A stretch of DNA of 64,000 nucleotides from Stercorarius parasiticus. Its lineage: Eukaryota > Chordata > Aves > Charadriiformes > Stercorariidae. Shown in pieces: positions 1-14,314 of the stretch (position 1 is the stretch's first letter; each line of letters opens with the position of its first letter). The DNA is taken from positions 1 to 64,000 of the forward strand of contig VWZL01000830.1 in assembly GCA_013396915.1 (NCBI GenBank), written 5' to 3'. The position numbers were made by a program, and so were the translations under genes. The notes under the pieces are model-generated. The model was not told where the DNA came from. It saw only the letters and a list, made by a program, of their open reading frames with translations, and did not search any database.

Positions 1-639
1 AAAGCAGTGGAAGCAGAGCAACCTGCCAAAATAAGAATATAGGAGAAAGCACTCTGCAAACTCTGTTAACATAATCAAAATGATGTAATTTTAAAAAATT
101 ATTTTAAATGTTTCTCTATTTTTGCACAAACATTCCCAAGCAAAGATCTTTGCCTATTCCACTCTTGCTATCTTCTGAACAGATGGCTCTAAAGTAAAGA
201 TGATACCGCAGGGAAGTTCACACATCTTGGTTAACTCTGAAAACTTTCCAGTCTCAGTGACAAAACCTTCACAGAAGGTAACCCCAGCCTTCAGCTCTGA
301 GTATCCATTACCTCAGTCCACTCAGAAACCCATACAAAAATGGCAGGTGGACTTCAGCCTTAACACTTCTTCCATTGATGACCAACCCACCCATCCCCTG
401 CAAAAAAACTCAGAACTTGGGTCATACAATACTGAAGGCCCTAAGCCTGTTGACAGTGTCCCTTAACAAGAGCCAACCCGGCTTTTACACTCTCGGAACA
501 GATGTGACATCTGAGGAAGGTGCAGAAGCTGAATACTCCTGACCTTATCCCCCCTGTACCTGGTGCGCAGCCCGGCAGGCACGCGAGTACCGACAGAAGG
601 CACTTGCTGCAGTTGCCTAGTTCAGCATCTGCCCCTCTC

Positions 640-770
640 CCCAATTTTTGTAATAGTTTTGGGGTTAGAGCAGTTGCACAGGATCTGGAAAGACATAGGT
701 TTAGGTCCCTCTTGCCTGAACGAGGTTCAAACCCACACCTTGTAAATCCCAAGAAAGAGCATTAATGACC
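640..770. repeat. Probable ancient tRNA-like interspersed repeat
   Basis: Contains GGTTCAAACCC (725-735), which fits the RNA polymerase III B-box pattern GGTTCRANNCC. Upstream, TTAGAGCAGTTG resembles a degenerate A box. The order 'GTTAGAGCA ... AGGTTTAGGTCCCTCTTGCCTGA ... GAGGTTCAAACCC' recalls old amniote tRNA-derived repeats with paired 'ggttcaagtccctgctctgcc' arms. It does not fold as a functional tRNA gene as far as I can see. The family name is uncertain. Confidence 0.4.
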
Positions 771-1239
771 AGACTCTGCACTCTCTGTATGTGAAAGGAG
801 ACAAGGGGCAGGAGGAGGTGCCATTTAGCTGAAGCATTATCAAACAGAATTAAAGACAAAGAAATTACATATGCGGCAGGAGGAAGGCAAGGCTCCTCCT
901 ATCTAGTGAGGTCCCTGACCAGCTGGCTACAGAACACTGGTTTCCCCGACCCTCTTCTCCCACCTGATTCATCTCGAATCCTTCGTTACACAGTGGCGTC
1001 AAGTGAACAAGAACAGAGGTGAGCGTCCCAGCTAAGAACAGCATTAGCCTGCTGGCATGTTACTCCTCTGATCTAAGCAGTTTTGTATTCACTCAGAAAG
1101 AAGAATATTGGAATCTGGTCTCCTTCATCCTGGGTGAGAGCTTTAATTATTGAACCATTGCAGAATGAGGGCACCAGCAGCAGCTCTTCCTCCAGCTGTG
1201 TTTTAAATTAAAAGAGGCATAGTGAGTTCTATGGGGAAA

Positions 1240-1410
1240 AAATAAAAAAGGCTGCCCATTATGAAGGAGGGGCTCAGCAGCATGTAAAGAAACCTCTCTG
1301 CTGCCTTCGATGACTTGCCAGAAGTCATACAATGGGTCAGCAGCAGAGCAGGGAACTGAATCTAAATTTGCCTCGTAACCCAATGCCCTTTCTCCTGCAT
1401 CTTCTGAGCT
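1240..1410 (-). repeat. MIR-like SINE fragment
   Basis: The plus-strand text TGACTTGCCAGAAGTCATAC, then GGTCAGCAGCAGAGCAGGGA, then ACTGAATCTAAATTTGCCTC and TAACCCAATGCCCTTTCTCC follows the reversed MIR consensus (the core and tRNA-like head) block by block. MIR-type copies are known, at low number, in bird genomes. The flanks outside 1300-1405 match only weakly. Confidence 0.6.
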
Positions 1411-4400
1411 CTCAGCTTCCAGCCGCCCAAGATTCCCCAGCTTTACATGAGTTTACCTTGCAGGATGCTGAAGCCCTTCAGCACATTTCCTCTTAGACAA
1501 ATCCAAGAGGACATACACACACTATTCCCCCCCTGCTAGTTTTATGTCTTAGGTGCCATTCCCCTACTGTGAAGAAAAGGACAAAACAGAGAAAAAGCCA
1601 AAAGGGGGAAGATTCAGAGAGACAACCTGCCCAGCCTCTGGGGACCCTTCTCAGAGTGCATGTCTACGGTCAAATGATCAAAGCGAAACCATTTTTGCTG
1701 TTACCACTCTTCTCTGGGTCCTCTGAAGAAAAGAAATAACAGCTCGCAAGAGAAGTGAATATTTATTCTTGCAGTTTACATAGCACATGATTCCTATCCA
1801 GCTTCTTTAGTTTTTGCTGCAGCTGTTGACATGCTTCCTAAAACTACTGGAGCGGGGAAAGGCTTCTTATTTTCAGACGTCAGCTATTTCAGCCTCTCAA
1901 AGACTTCTCTCTCTCTTTCTCGCAGTTAACAGGCAAAGAGTCTCTCTTTAACACTGCCTCCTGAATTGCTGCCCATGGAACTTGGCAGTCAAAGGAATAA
2001 CATCTGCTAATGTCACCAGAATAATCTATACTTTGTCACCATCACCTTCTTCCACCTTCCCCTCTCTCTCAAAAGGATAAATCAAACTAACCATCACTTG
2101 CTTAAAGATTTTCCGTCTCTTTTGTTACCCCTCTCTAATGTCTACTTATAACTGTGTGGCTCGGGACATTTCTCAGTGTACGGCAGATAACACACCGACA
2201 GACAGTAGGATAGTCTTAACGCCAGAAAATTTGGAGTGACTCATCTTCATGAAAGCAAGCCATGTGAGTCACAGCCATGATGACTCAGAAGCCTGAGGAG
2301 AAGGCATCTTTCTGGGAGGAAGAATTGAAATTGTCCTACTTTTGCAAATATATAACTTAGGCAGGAGCTTCCCATAGGGGTAGATTTAGGGGTCAAAAAG
2401 CGAGGGGGAATTACATCATCAAAAAGCAAAGGGACAACATGTGTATTAACAGCACAAAAAACCTCCACCAGTTACATTGTGACTCACCATATTTTCATTA
2501 TTAGACCTCCTATTTAATAAATAACATCCTTCTTTTCTTGTTATGGCAAATTAAATTGTGGTAGGCTTTTTGTTGAAGTGCTTGATTGCCTTATTTCATT
2601 GACCATTCAATAATGATTTAATGAGTGACCACAGGGAAAATAAAACTTAGAAGACCTACAGTTCATTAAAGCTGTCAGCAGAAGTGGACAAATATGACAC
2701 ACTGAATAACAAATTGTAACATTTCTAGATGTGAACATGATAAGGCATTTATCCTGCTTCATGCTTCACTTGATGGTAGCAGAAATATCAGACTGGATCA
2801 CCTGAAACAAACAGTATGAATATATAAGTCTGCTTACCATAATTTGCATATAAACTATAAATTATAACTCTGCTTATCAGAAATTGTGCAGAGATCTAAA
2901 CTAGCAAGCACACAAATGTGATGGGAGAAGTCACACAAATTTCCATCTACAGACCACATGTGGTCCAGGCTATGTGAACCACAAGGCAGATCAGTCTTTG
3001 TCTACAGAGGCTATAAGACTTTTCTTTCAGGGTCTTACACAGAGCTACAGAAGGAATGAAAATTCATTAAATAGAAAGACTCAGTGACTGCACAGACAGG
3101 TAAGTTAGAAAACTCCACCTAGTTATGTGGTTTGAGCCATCAAATTTCAGCTAACCTATCCACCCAGCACTGAAGCAGGTGCCTCAAAATGGTCGCTCAT
3201 ACCCAGGACCTCACTGCCAGGACAGATGGCTTTGTGCCGAAGCTGAGGGCACACTAAACTGCATCGCACAGTTGTTCATCGTTCATTTTGTTGCCTGATT
3301 AATGCACTCTGCTCCCTCATGCTCTTTATCTATCTCTTTTGCCTGCCTTTTCTTCCTTCCACATGTCCTTAAACAACTCTCTAGGTAGTCTCTTCTCTGA
3401 TCTCACCTTCAAAGTTTTTAGTTTCCTTTTCTAAACTGTGTGAAGACAGTCTCGTTAATTTTTTTTACTGCTGCCAATAGGATCTCCACCACTGTTGAGT
3501 AAACTGTCCTTTGAGTGCTTCCGGTGTTAGAATTACTTTATTCTTCAAGTTGCAGCCCTTGCCACCAGACTTCGCTTTAGAAATATGATTTTTCTTTCTT
3601 CAAATTGACCATCCTGCCCCTGGCCATTCTGGCCACATCCTTTAAGTACGCTGTCGCATGGACTAGACTAATCAATGGCTGTCTCTAAATACCTTTTCTT
3701 CAACCTGCTTCCCATTCCCTTGAATTTCTTTTTACATTTCGATTCCCCACATTTGTTTTAGAGTTATAAAGTAATGCAGCTTCACTTAAAACCTCAGCAA
3801 AAAGTTTAGGCTAATACATTTTATTCGGGAAGACCAGGAACATGCAAACGAACTCCTGAGGCCCCTTCCAATCTGAATTCCTCTGTGAGTCTCTCAGATT
3901 GATAGTTACAGTGCCTTAAATAAAAAGCAGCAGTTTGTTGCCCCACCATAACTTAGCTACGTGTCCGAGACCGCATCGCCATTTGAAGACACAGCTTACA
4001 GCACATACCTACCGCACGGGCACACAAAGAGCTGCTTTAAAAGGCTATCAGCGTTCAGATGCTTCATAAGGAGAGGAAGCCCGTAAGCATACAAAACAGA
4101 GAGGTTTTGCAGATGTTCCTTGGAGAACCTATCCATTGTTAATTATTTTGACTATTTAGCCTGACAGACAGCAGGGCTGGCTCTAGCTGCAGCTGCTGAG
4201 GACACTGCTGCCCTGGGTGTTTATTCTGCCCTGGCCACAGCAGAATTACTCAGCTCCCACTCTGGCATTACCATCATCAGCTGGTAAAGGCTGGTTTGCA
4301 TTAAAGCCCAGGATGGGAAACTCATGGAGATAATGCACCTGCCTATAATCCCTCATCTGCACCCTGCGTCAGGGGTGCAGGTCTCCGACAGCAGGGACAC

Positions 4401-5651
4401 GCAGAGGGCTGGGGGCAGCAGCGTCTCGATCTACCACGTGCAGGTATGCCAGCAAACATCTGCCACAGCCTGGACTTAAAATTCAGATAGTTGTTTGTCT
4501 TCCTATAGATGTAGGTGGAGTGATGCTCCCCTCCCACATTTCTAATACTACCTCAAAGGTATTTATAGATCTTGGCAACATTTTCTACAGCGGTTGGCTC
4601 TTGTACGTGTTCTGATTTCAGGATGCCTCAGCTCGATTCCCCTGAAAAGGCCCGGTTACCAAACACGCCAAGCACCAGCTCTCTCCAGAGGCAGGTCACG
4701 CTGAAGAGGCCCTCTGCACACCCAAAACACTTGATTCCTCGCCCTCACTCTTCCTCTTCGTCAGGGCAGGTCTGCGGCAGGCGTGAATCAGCAAAATTCC
4801 TGCTGGCTAATAGAAACTGTAGTACCATCATCTTACAGGTTTTCTACTACAGTTGTCACAGACATACTGCCCTTCAGTTTCCTCTCAGTTTTCCTTATTT
4901 TTTTGTCACCTCTTCGAAACTGACTTGAGGTCACATAACACAGTCCTCATCTTGAAGCAGCAAGTAAAGGCTTAGAAGAAAAAGCATAAAATAGAAGCAC
5001 GAACCAAGTAAAAGTAACTTGCTGATCTGCGTGTACATATGTGATTATATGGTATTGCTACTTTTTCTGACATAATGCTAATACAGTCAGTGGTTTGGGG
5101 GCTGCCTTCAGAAAGAGAAGCAATTGATCAGAGATCCACTAATTCCACTGACACAACTGTGTTTGTATTTCTAAAAGTCCTATTTCCCTGAGCAATCAAA
5201 CAGCAGGAAACAGTGGGTGTGTTGATGCCGCAGGATGCAGTGCAGCACAGAGATACCATCTTTAAACAGGCTGGCTTGCGCCCTGGGAAACCTGACTGCC
5301 GCAGCAGGGCACAGCTCTGCTTTGGACCAGCGCATCCACCCAGGTTTGCACCTTAACTCCTTCACACTTTCAAAGAATTTTTTCCTTTGGTCCCTGGCCC
5401 CCTGACTGTAGTGTTAAAAGTCAAAGAAAATGACGGGAGCGGGCTGAAGCAAGTTGCAATGGTGCTGTTCTCAGCCAGGGTGCAAGCCCTGTGGAGCTGC
5501 TGGGAGAGGGTCTGAGCGGTGGCAGAGGCCGGGAGTCCCCTGCCCCGGGCTCTCTGCAGAGCAGCCAGGCAGCACACCCAGAACTGAGGTCCAGGATGCT
5601 CCAAGAAAGCACAGAAATCCCAAGCCAGAGTGACTCTTCCCTAAATGAGGA

Positions 5652-6103
5652 CTGTTGGAACGGGTCCAGAGAAGGGACACGAAGATGATCAGAGGGCTGG
5701 AGCACCTCTCCTATGAAAACAGTCTGAAAGAGTTGGGGTTGTTCAGCCTGAAGAAGAGAAGGCTCCGGGGAGACCTTACAGCAGCCTTCCAGTACTTAAA
5801 GAGGGCCTACAGGAAAGATGGGGAGGGACTCTTGATCAGGGAATGTAGTGATAGGACGATGGGTAACGGTTTTAAACTGAAAGAGGGGAGATTTAGATTA
5901 GGTATTAGGAAGAAATTTTTCACTATGAGGGTGGTGAGACACTGGAACAGGTTGCCCAGAGAAGTTGTCGGAAGTATTCAAGACCAGGCTGGATGGGGCT
6001 TTGAGCAGCCTGGTCTATGGGAGGTGTCCCTGCCCATGGCAAGGGGTTGGAACTAGGTGATCTTTAAGGTCCCTTCTGACCCAAACCATTCTATGATTCT
6101 ATG
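5652..6103 (+). mobile_element. CR1 LINE, 5'-truncated 3' end
   Basis: About 450 bp of the end of CR1 ORF2 plus the short 3' UTR. The frame encodes [48 protein letters not shown] and [10 protein letters not shown], and stops after RGWN, the usual end of the CR1 reverse-transcriptase protein. The element ends with the avian CR1 terminal octamers, ATTCTATG twice, at 6089-6103. Compared with other copies the region around 5970-6020 is rearranged: the usual coding near the end is shifted by small insertions and deletions. It lies antisense to GPR158, in intron 2. Confidence 0.95.
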
Positions 6104-6957
6104 ACAGGTGCCTCTATATTTAAGCATCTCCAGTGCCACTGCATGTCTTGCTGCTATTATTTTTCCTACTCACCCAGAATGATTTACACTATCGCAAGGT
6201 AAGACTGGATATAGGAACAATGTAGTCACTGTAGCTTACAACACCTCAGACAAGTACACGCATATTCTTAAGGAGTACTGATAAAGGGAACTTCAGCGGC
6301 TCCAGGAGATAAAATCTGGATTAGGCTCAGGCTTGTCCATACTCTTGGCTCAGTCCATGAGTCCTCATGTCTCTCAGTGCCCAAGCATCTTTGTTTTTTC
6401 CTTAGCTCTTGTCATTCCCTCTCAGAAAAATCACTTGGAGATGGTGAGGCAACAGTGAGGACACTTAGTATCCCCTGCACCACCACACTTCACCTTTGCA
6501 ACCTGTTTCTGCAGGAAATTGATAAGATCCTGAATTACATCAACAACAGCAATGGGCGTTGCTGCACAGCAGTGTTAATTCCTCTACTAATTCACAGCCT
6601 CCATGAAACCAAGGCCAAAACTCAGAGTTATCACCTTAGAGGCACCTCAGACACAGCCCAAATCAGATATAATTAGCAGACCATATATTTAATGATAAGG
6701 TATTGATACTATTTGACATTGAAATTACTTCAGAACTTCAACTCACAAAGGCTATATATTTTAATTATAAAGTTATTTATAGCCTTGATAAGAGGATAAA
6801 ACTAAGTCCCTTCTGCCTCTCCCTGGTTACTGAGCACATGGATGTTAAAGATCCCCCTTGCATTCAGGGATCAGGAAAACCCATCTTATTTCTCCAAAAT
6901 AACGTTGCTCTCAAAATTAATTTCACAAGTATTGACTTTGTGCTTGTCATCACGTTT

Positions 6958-6994
6958 TAAAATAAATAAATAAATAAATAAATAGATAGATAGG
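6958..6994. repeat. Microsatellite (AAAT)n with GATA tail
   Basis: Six or seven tandem AAAT units followed by two to three GATA-like units and TAGGTAG. It looks like an ordinary tetranucleotide microsatellite. Confidence 0.95.
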
Positions 6995-7805
6995 TAGTGT
7001 TAGGGACAACTGCCTACACCTTAAAATACTAGAGCAGTATAACGTTAAATTGGAAATAAAAGTAAATTGTTCAGTTTTCACTGGTTAAGAACACAGCTCA
7101 GAATACAACAGTTAGTACAACAGGTGTATACATAACATATACATAATTGTAAAAATTTGTTCTGATTAAAAGTACTTCTTTTTATAAAATGCTGTTTACT
7201 ACAAGAATAAAGATGCAGAAGTAGATTATATTGTGCTTTTTCTCGTGTATGCAGCCAGTTGAAACGTAACGCAATGTTATGTGGATAAAGCAGCAACATA
7301 TTTGAATGTACCTCTCAACATCCTAGACATAGGGCTGCGCTGCAACCGGAAGAACCCATGGAAACCAGCAGTACATCAAATTCAGAAATTACCTCTATAA
7401 AACCACTTGTGTGGTTTATTAATTCTGACATAGTAGTTGGCTGTACAAAAAATGGTGACACCATATTACAGGCTGGAATTACAGCATGATATTGATTTGT
7501 AATCAGATTTTCATATAGAGAGAGGTGTGAGAGAGATGGGTGACATTAGGAAGAACAACCCCCCCTTCAAAATATTTTCTATTGCAAAGCATTCTTGAGT
7601 TCAGTATCCAGAAATTGTAACAACTTCTTCCAAAGAGTTACCAAACTGACAGGTAAGAATAAGGGAGAAAGCATAAATTACTGAGCACAGCAGAAAAGGA
7701 AGAATCCTGCTAGACCCAGAAGTCAGAGATGTGCCTTCTAAAATCCAGCCTTGCTAAGGCTTCGTGAATTAAGAAAGAGATAAGCTACATACCTTCCTAC
7801 CATAC

Positions 7806-7997
7806 AATGAGGGTGGTGAAACACTGTCCCAGGTTGCCCAGAGAGGTGGTAGACGCCCCATCCCTGGAGACATTCAAGGTCAGGCTGGACGGGGCTCTGA
7901 GCAACCTCATCTAGTTGAAGATGTCCCTGCTCATTGCAGGGGGGTTGGACTGGATGACCTTGAAAGGTCCCTTCCAACCCAAACTATTCTATGATTC
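7806..7997 (+). mobile_element. CR1 LINE, short 3' fragment
   Basis: About 190 bp, beginning at GAGGGTGGTGAAACACTG and passing through GGTTGCCCAGAGAGGTGG, GGTTGGACTGGATGACCTTG and CCTTCCAACCC to the terminal ATTCTATGATTCTA. The GACTGGATGACCTTGAAAGG variant marks a CR1 subfamily different from the 5.65 and 29.0 kb copies, which read GAACTAGATGATCTTTAAGG. Confidence 0.95.
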
Positions 7998-10094
7998 TAA
8001 CTTTTCTGCAGTTCCCAGATCAAAATATAGATTGGTTGAGCAGTCTTAAATTCCCACTTACTCTGCAAGAACTAACATCTTCCTCCCTATCCAAGAGTTT
8101 TGCAAATAGAGCTTCAAGAAATACCCTGCACGACAAGCAGAAGTTACAGAACATTTGGACAGGACTGCTCAAATAAACATTAAGGACATCTGTTCTGAAA
8201 ACTAAACCAATCTTTCTGGTTTTATATGAGTAATATGCTAAAAATGGATCATAAGTGGCCAAATTCTGTTCTCAATCAAACTTAAATAACTTCAATGATT
8301 TCAACACTACTACCCTAATTATCTCAGCTGATATGCATCACTTCTGCCCATTGTCCAGGAAGCTGCAATATTCACTACAGGACAAGGGGCTTTCTGTAGT
8401 TGAAATTCTCTCCTTTCATTGTCTCTTCACTGGTAATTTTATTTCCCACTAGCCTTCTGTCTACTATAATTTAGTCATTTCATTTCACTTTGCACATTTT
8501 TCATCAAGTTGAGAATTACAGTTTGAAAAAAAGTGCATGAGGAGAAAGGCAGAAACGGAGAAAAGCTAGCATTAGCATACATTATTTAATCCACTCAAAT
8601 TACACCTCCGTTCAGTCCAACAGCAGAGTATGAGCTAGTCACAGCCACGAGTAACAGAGCGGGATAGAGTACCAAAGGAACTGAGGAATTTCTTATTGGT
8701 TAGTCTTTAATTTCAGATTGTAGGTTTCTCTCAAAGACTTACCTGAGTTCAGCTACAATTTATCAGACTTGACAGCTTTTACTTACATCCTAGAAAGATG
8801 AATTTCCTGCACAGCAGGAATTACCAAGTGACATTTTGTACTGTGTATTATGCAGGTGATCAGACCACTTATTTGTATCTTCTCTATGTGTCCTTGAAAT
8901 AGGTGAGTCACGGCTGAGGCTACGCTATCTTATTTGATGTGGCCTAGACTTTCCAAATGAGTATTTCACTTTACAGACTAGTCTCTGCCTAAAACAGTTG
9001 TAAGGTGTCACAGTTCATCAAGTTACCAGGACCTAACTGATTTCAACTCTTAGTATTCCTGGATAGGAGCATGTTTCTCAGCTTTGGTTTAATCCAAGTC
9101 CAAAATTAGGAAACATTTCATGTATGCACAAACCGTAGCCCTAAAGTAAAGTAATAATCAGTTTTAGATTGTATGGGGGAAAGAAAACAAAACCCACCAA
9201 TATTTTCTTTCAATAACATTAATACATTAATTCTTATCACTGCTAACTTGTAGTAATTTTGAGACAGAGGAGTACTAAGTGATTCTGTAATCTTTACTGT
9301 ATTCTTTTTATGTCTTCGAAGAACTCAATAAAAATTACACTAGTGCAAGACTCAGTGAATTCAAATTTCCACAGCTCCTCACAGAAAATCATTTGAGGCT
9401 GGGGAAGTTAATATCTCATGGGCCATCAGCAGCAGAACATCCCTTGTGCTAATGGAACACAGCAATTCTCAATTACCAAATGGCAGAAAGCATTTTATTC
9501 TATGCCTGGCAAGTGGCACAATATCAGACATTAAAATCACATAATTTCATTTTTATAACATTTTTACTTTCCTTCCCTTTCATTTCAGTTTGGATGTGAT
9601 ATTAGCAACCAACAATTCAAGAGCAGCCAGAAATAGAAATCAGATCCTTGTACTATCCAAGAATAGCTTAAAAAAACATTTCAAAGGCTATGAAGCATTA
9701 ACCTTCTCCTTCAACTTTTAAAAAAAAGTATTATGTATTGGATCCTTAAGTCATATCTGAAATGGGAGGAGGCACGATTAGAAGCAGGTATCAAAGGGTC
9801 ACATCACACAATTCACCGTAAATAAATACTTTGGCAAAGGCATAAATAATACAAGGTTACATAAGAATTTCCAAGCATTATTTGTACCCTACAATCTCTC
9901 TCAGTAGCAGCACCATAAAGCAACCTGCAACTGACTATAATGCATTCCTTGTCTCATTGCTTTTTACTGCAGTAACCAGTGTAATGAAAAAAATATTATT
10001 AAGGCTAAATTTGACTAGGGGAAGTAAACAGGGACCAAACTCAGCCCTTCTGCGAGTACCACACTCCAGTGGCAGCAAATGAGGAGAAATGCGA

Positions 10095-10145
10095 GGCTCT
10101 GTTTAGGCCTGATCTAGAGGCAATTGAAGCCAGTGGAGTTAAATA
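10095..10145 (+). repeat. Possible fragment of an old palindromic amniote repeat
   Basis: GTTTAGGCCTGATCTAGAGG followed by CAATTGAAGCCAGTGGAGTT resembles one arm of repeats of the 'caggcctgat ... attgaagtcaatgga' type that are common in turtles, crocodilians and birds. The second arm is not visible. This rests on memory of the family wording only. Confidence 0.3.
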
Positions 10146-13100
10146 AAATTTTCCTACCTTCTGTCTCACTCTAAAGGATTCTCAAAATTGACAAAAATTA
10201 GAAACTTTAAAAAATTTCACAGAAGCAATACAGAAGCTGTAGCAAACTTCCAGTCATACCACCACATATGGAATCTGAAGTCTCTATTGTTTCAGTACCT
10301 ACACAAAGATTTTTTTTTTTTTTAAAAAGGACAACTTTTCATTTAACACGTAGACTTTAACATTCTCATTTTGTTCCTCCAGTGGTCTAGAATGATATTC
10401 TGAATTTTGTAGTGCTACTATGTAATCCAAGCTACTGTGAGAAACCATGTTCAAATCTCCTTTCAAACGCGATGCAAACCCAAAACCATAGGAGAACCCA
10501 GAGCATCTCTCCAGAGCAGAGAAAGGACTTGTCACCACTTATACATTACTGCAAGGACCATTGAAGGTCTTATGATCTCTTAACCATTTTCATCAAAAGA
10601 AACCACTTAAAATGGTGGCAGGATGTTGCCAGCTGAGAATATGGATATCAAGCAGTGGGATTTTTGGCTGTGTTGTTATGACAGCTCAGCAAGGTCTCAG
10701 ACACCTTGGTATTACGTGCATTAGAATAACATATAGTACACTGTCAACAGGCAAAATTGCTTTACCCTGAAAAGGGACTATGCTAATTGCACAAACCTGC
10801 AGACTAGTTAAACACTAGTAATGATGATCCCAGTAGTACTGACAAGAGTTGAACAAGCACATAGAATTAACAAAGCTAACAAATAATAGGATGCTTTCAA
10901 TTCAGTTGCTGTATTTGTGGTTTTAACTGAAAATAACTGTATCTGGAATTAGCGTACATATTATTTGCATATCATAATAATTTGAAACAGCTACAGACTT
11001 GCGTACTTTAGGTGTACACAAAACATGAAGGAATAAAAGGAGCAAATTTGGCACCTTTTTGTACTGCGCACAGTGTACTGTATGAAAACCTTGGTTAAAA
11101 AAAAAAGTAGCAAATGAGTGATATGATACACTGGGATGTGTACTGGGTAGAAGGGGAGCTATGAATCAAGCTGCAGGACAGCTAAAGTGAACCGGTGTGG
11201 ACTGCTTGAGGTGCTGCAGGTGTGAGCAGTAACTCTGCTACTGAATCGTGTTCATGGCTTAACATTCCTGAAATTGTAGAGGCTAGAAGACAAGAGCAAG
11301 CTCACACCTCGCTGTGGAAAGCTGCACCCTGCAGAGTTACTGCTCAGCTCCAGAAAGAGAGTATCTGCATGCAGAGAGTGTTGCAGACAAGTTAGTAAGG
11401 CCCCTTGTTGGCAGGAGGAGCTCAGGACACCCGGTTCAACGAAAATGCAAAGAGAAAACAAGAAACTGCCATCTTCTCACTTGTTCACCCTGGAAAAACA
11501 GGGTTCTATGAAAGAGCCTGTATGACCTGCAGCACAGCCCTGAACCGAGACAGCCCAGCGGGCCATGTGTGTATTAGGAACCACTCCCTGCTTGAGGGAC
11601 ACCACAAATTGTCTGTAGCAGAACTCAAAAAGCCATTAGCCATCCACAATCAAAAGATAATCACATATAAAGTAGACTTAGCAGAAAAAAAAATACAACT
11701 GCACTCAGCAACAGGATACAATTTCTTAGTCTGTGTATTTTTCTGGGAGCTACAGTGTAGTTTTCCAATTTTAGCACAGATCTTCATAATTCTTTAGCTT
11801 CTAGGAGATCACTGTACAGTTGTGTGTGTCCTGTTCAAAACGATGCTTGTAAGAGGATCTCTTGGGAAAAAAAAAAGCATGAGCTTAGGACTCAGTAATG
11901 TATGGTGATAGGCAGAGAGCAAGGGGAGACTTCAGAAAGCTAAGCAAAACATAGAGAAATTCATTACAGTTTTTAACCCTTCCTGTTGTCCACAAAGCTA
12001 GAAAGCTGCAGCTACACAGTGCCAGCAACTATTCCCACTTTCTGTTCCATACAGCTACGGACCTCAGCTGGTTTTCCTATTATGAGCATCCTTTGAAGAA
12101 AGCCCTCAAGAGCACAAGAGAGCAATGTTAAATCAGAACAAAGGTGCAAAGGTGCCTAGCATCCAGTCTGGTACCATGGCTAATAGCAAATGCAGGGAAG
12201 CCCATAAAGACTGGAATAATACACAGTGATACCTCTCTACAACACTTTCACAACTTCTAGCTTGGGGGTAAGAGGTGGTGTCATTGGATTTGATAATCCC
12301 CGTTTGATTTTGCTTCCCTTCATGTGTACAGACATTTTCTGAACATATGTGAACTGTTAGCTTCCACGGTGCTCTCTCTGTCAAGGAATTTCCGTGCTGA
12401 ACTATTCAGCGCACGAAGGAGTCCTTTCTTTTTGTCACTTGCCTGATGCATTCAGTATCTTCCTTCCAAGAATGTCATTATTATGGAAAGAGAAAGTATG
12501 TCTGGTACCTAGTCACCACTTGTGGGGGAAAAAATAACAATAAAATAAAATGGGACAGATCTTGACCTCCTTGTATATGATAACAAACCAGTGCTGGAAG
12601 ACAAGGTTGATACAGGATTGTGTTCTCCTAGTAACCCCAGAGACCAGTGCCCTCTTCTCCAGGAGAGAGCTGCAACCCAAAGGCTAGGGCAGACTGTTAA
12701 AGCTGGTGGTTGTTAACTGTAGTCAGTAGCAGAGATTGCAGGGCTCGGCCTCCCGGGCTCTAACGAGAAAGTCAACTCATTTCCACAAGTACCGTAGCCA
12801 CTGAGGAACCGGAATTGTTTCTGGGTCCGCCAGCCTGTTTGGGAGGGATGGGACGCAACACTGAATACACTTAACAGATTAATCAATAAAATTACTCACA
12901 TTCAAAGGAGTTATGTGCACACTCCAGTGCATATTTATATGCAGCTGTTTAACAAGATTTTTATGTAAACATATTTTCACAGAAAACTCCTTACAACTGC
13001 ATTTCCCGCGTGAACATGGCAGGCAATTAAATAAATATGCTAGGGTCAATAAGCACAGGCTTAGGAAATTCAACTAATATAGAGCTAGTCCCAAGGAAGG

Positions 13101-14244
13101 GAGCCGAAAGTAATGAGTAAACAACCACCCTACAATAACAAGAAAAATTGTTTGGTGTTTGCCACCACAGGCTTCCAATACGGTCACATAATGGCATGTA
13201 ATCCTGGGAGACAAACAGCAGACCCTGCTGAAAAGTAACCACAGCTATGAATACATGGTAAGCAGAGTTGATCTGTGCCAGAGAGCCTGGGAAAGGCACG
13301 GTCCTTGTCTGACCATCACCATCAGCCATCACATGCGTTCCTGCCCCATGCCAACAAGGGGCGCAGCCTGGCCCTGCGCTTCTTATACCCTCACACACAA
13401 AATCCCTAAGAGGCATCTAGCCCATACTCTACAGAACTATTTAAAAAACACTCTGAATTTAAGAGATAGTCACCTATTTTAAACAGAAAGCTCCACTTTG
13501 ATTCTGCCACATATCATGTTTTAAGTTTTAAGGTTTTTGCATTTTTCTGTTTCATTATTTGAGGAAAGCAGTAAATGTCCTTTTCTGTTAACTTTTCTTT
13601 GAACAACTATTTCTCCAAAATAAAATGCAAATCTTCATCAGCTATGTTATGTACGCATATGTATATACACACAAAGCTGTGCCTTTTCACATCCACTGTT
13701 TTAAAGACAGCTCTCAGTCAAAATTAGCCACATTGCCAAGCTGATTTTCAACACTATCCATTTAATGAAAAATCAGGCTGTTTTCACCAATACAAACAAG
13801 GAATACTAAGGAACCCAAGATCTCTTCCTTTTCCTCTTACACACCATCTCACTTAGCTATTAATTTATTGAGCGCATCACACTATGTGCTTCATCAACAT
13901 GAAATTTAATTTAACGCTTAAATAAGAAATAAAAATAACCAGACATTCACGACTAGAACAACTTCAGATTTTTCATTCTGAATTTCTTCCCCATTTGATT
14001 TAGTTCCGATTTTTTAGAAGCTGATTGAATCTGGAAATGCTGCTCGCTGACAAATTGTACATTCTGCTTTTCAAATATTAACCAGTGAGTTCTGCTGGTG
14101 TTTACCATACCACACCATGCGTGTTCCAAGTAGTGCTTTCATTGACTTATTTTTAAACTAGAAAGATCACTATCTGAAAAAATGTATTTAAAAAACAGTG
14201 CTAAAGTACCAGCCTTTACACTGCAACATTAGTTTAAAGACAGA

Positions 14245-14314
14245 CAAGGGCAGGGGAGTTGGAACTAGATGATCTTTAAGGTCCCTTCCAACCCAAACCA
14301 TTCAATGATTCCAT
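14245..14314 (+). mobile_element. CR1 LINE, very short 3' fragment
   Basis: About 70 bp: GGAACTAGATGATCTTTAAG, then GTCCCTTCCAACCCAAACCA, then degenerate terminal octamers (TTCAATGATTCCATTC). It is the extreme 3' end of CR1 and too short to carry coding sequence. Confidence 0.9.

Noticed and set aside
725..735. B-box pattern suggesting a tRNA gene
   Set aside because: No matching acceptor stem, anticodon arm or plausible A box at proper spacing; kept only as a probable old tRNA-like repeat.
5655..6056. 133-codon plus-strand open frame with conserved-looking protein
   Set aside because: It is the C-terminal remnant of CR1 reverse transcriptase; the same peptide recurs at 28985-29368 and at the right edge, each ending in the CR1 octamers.
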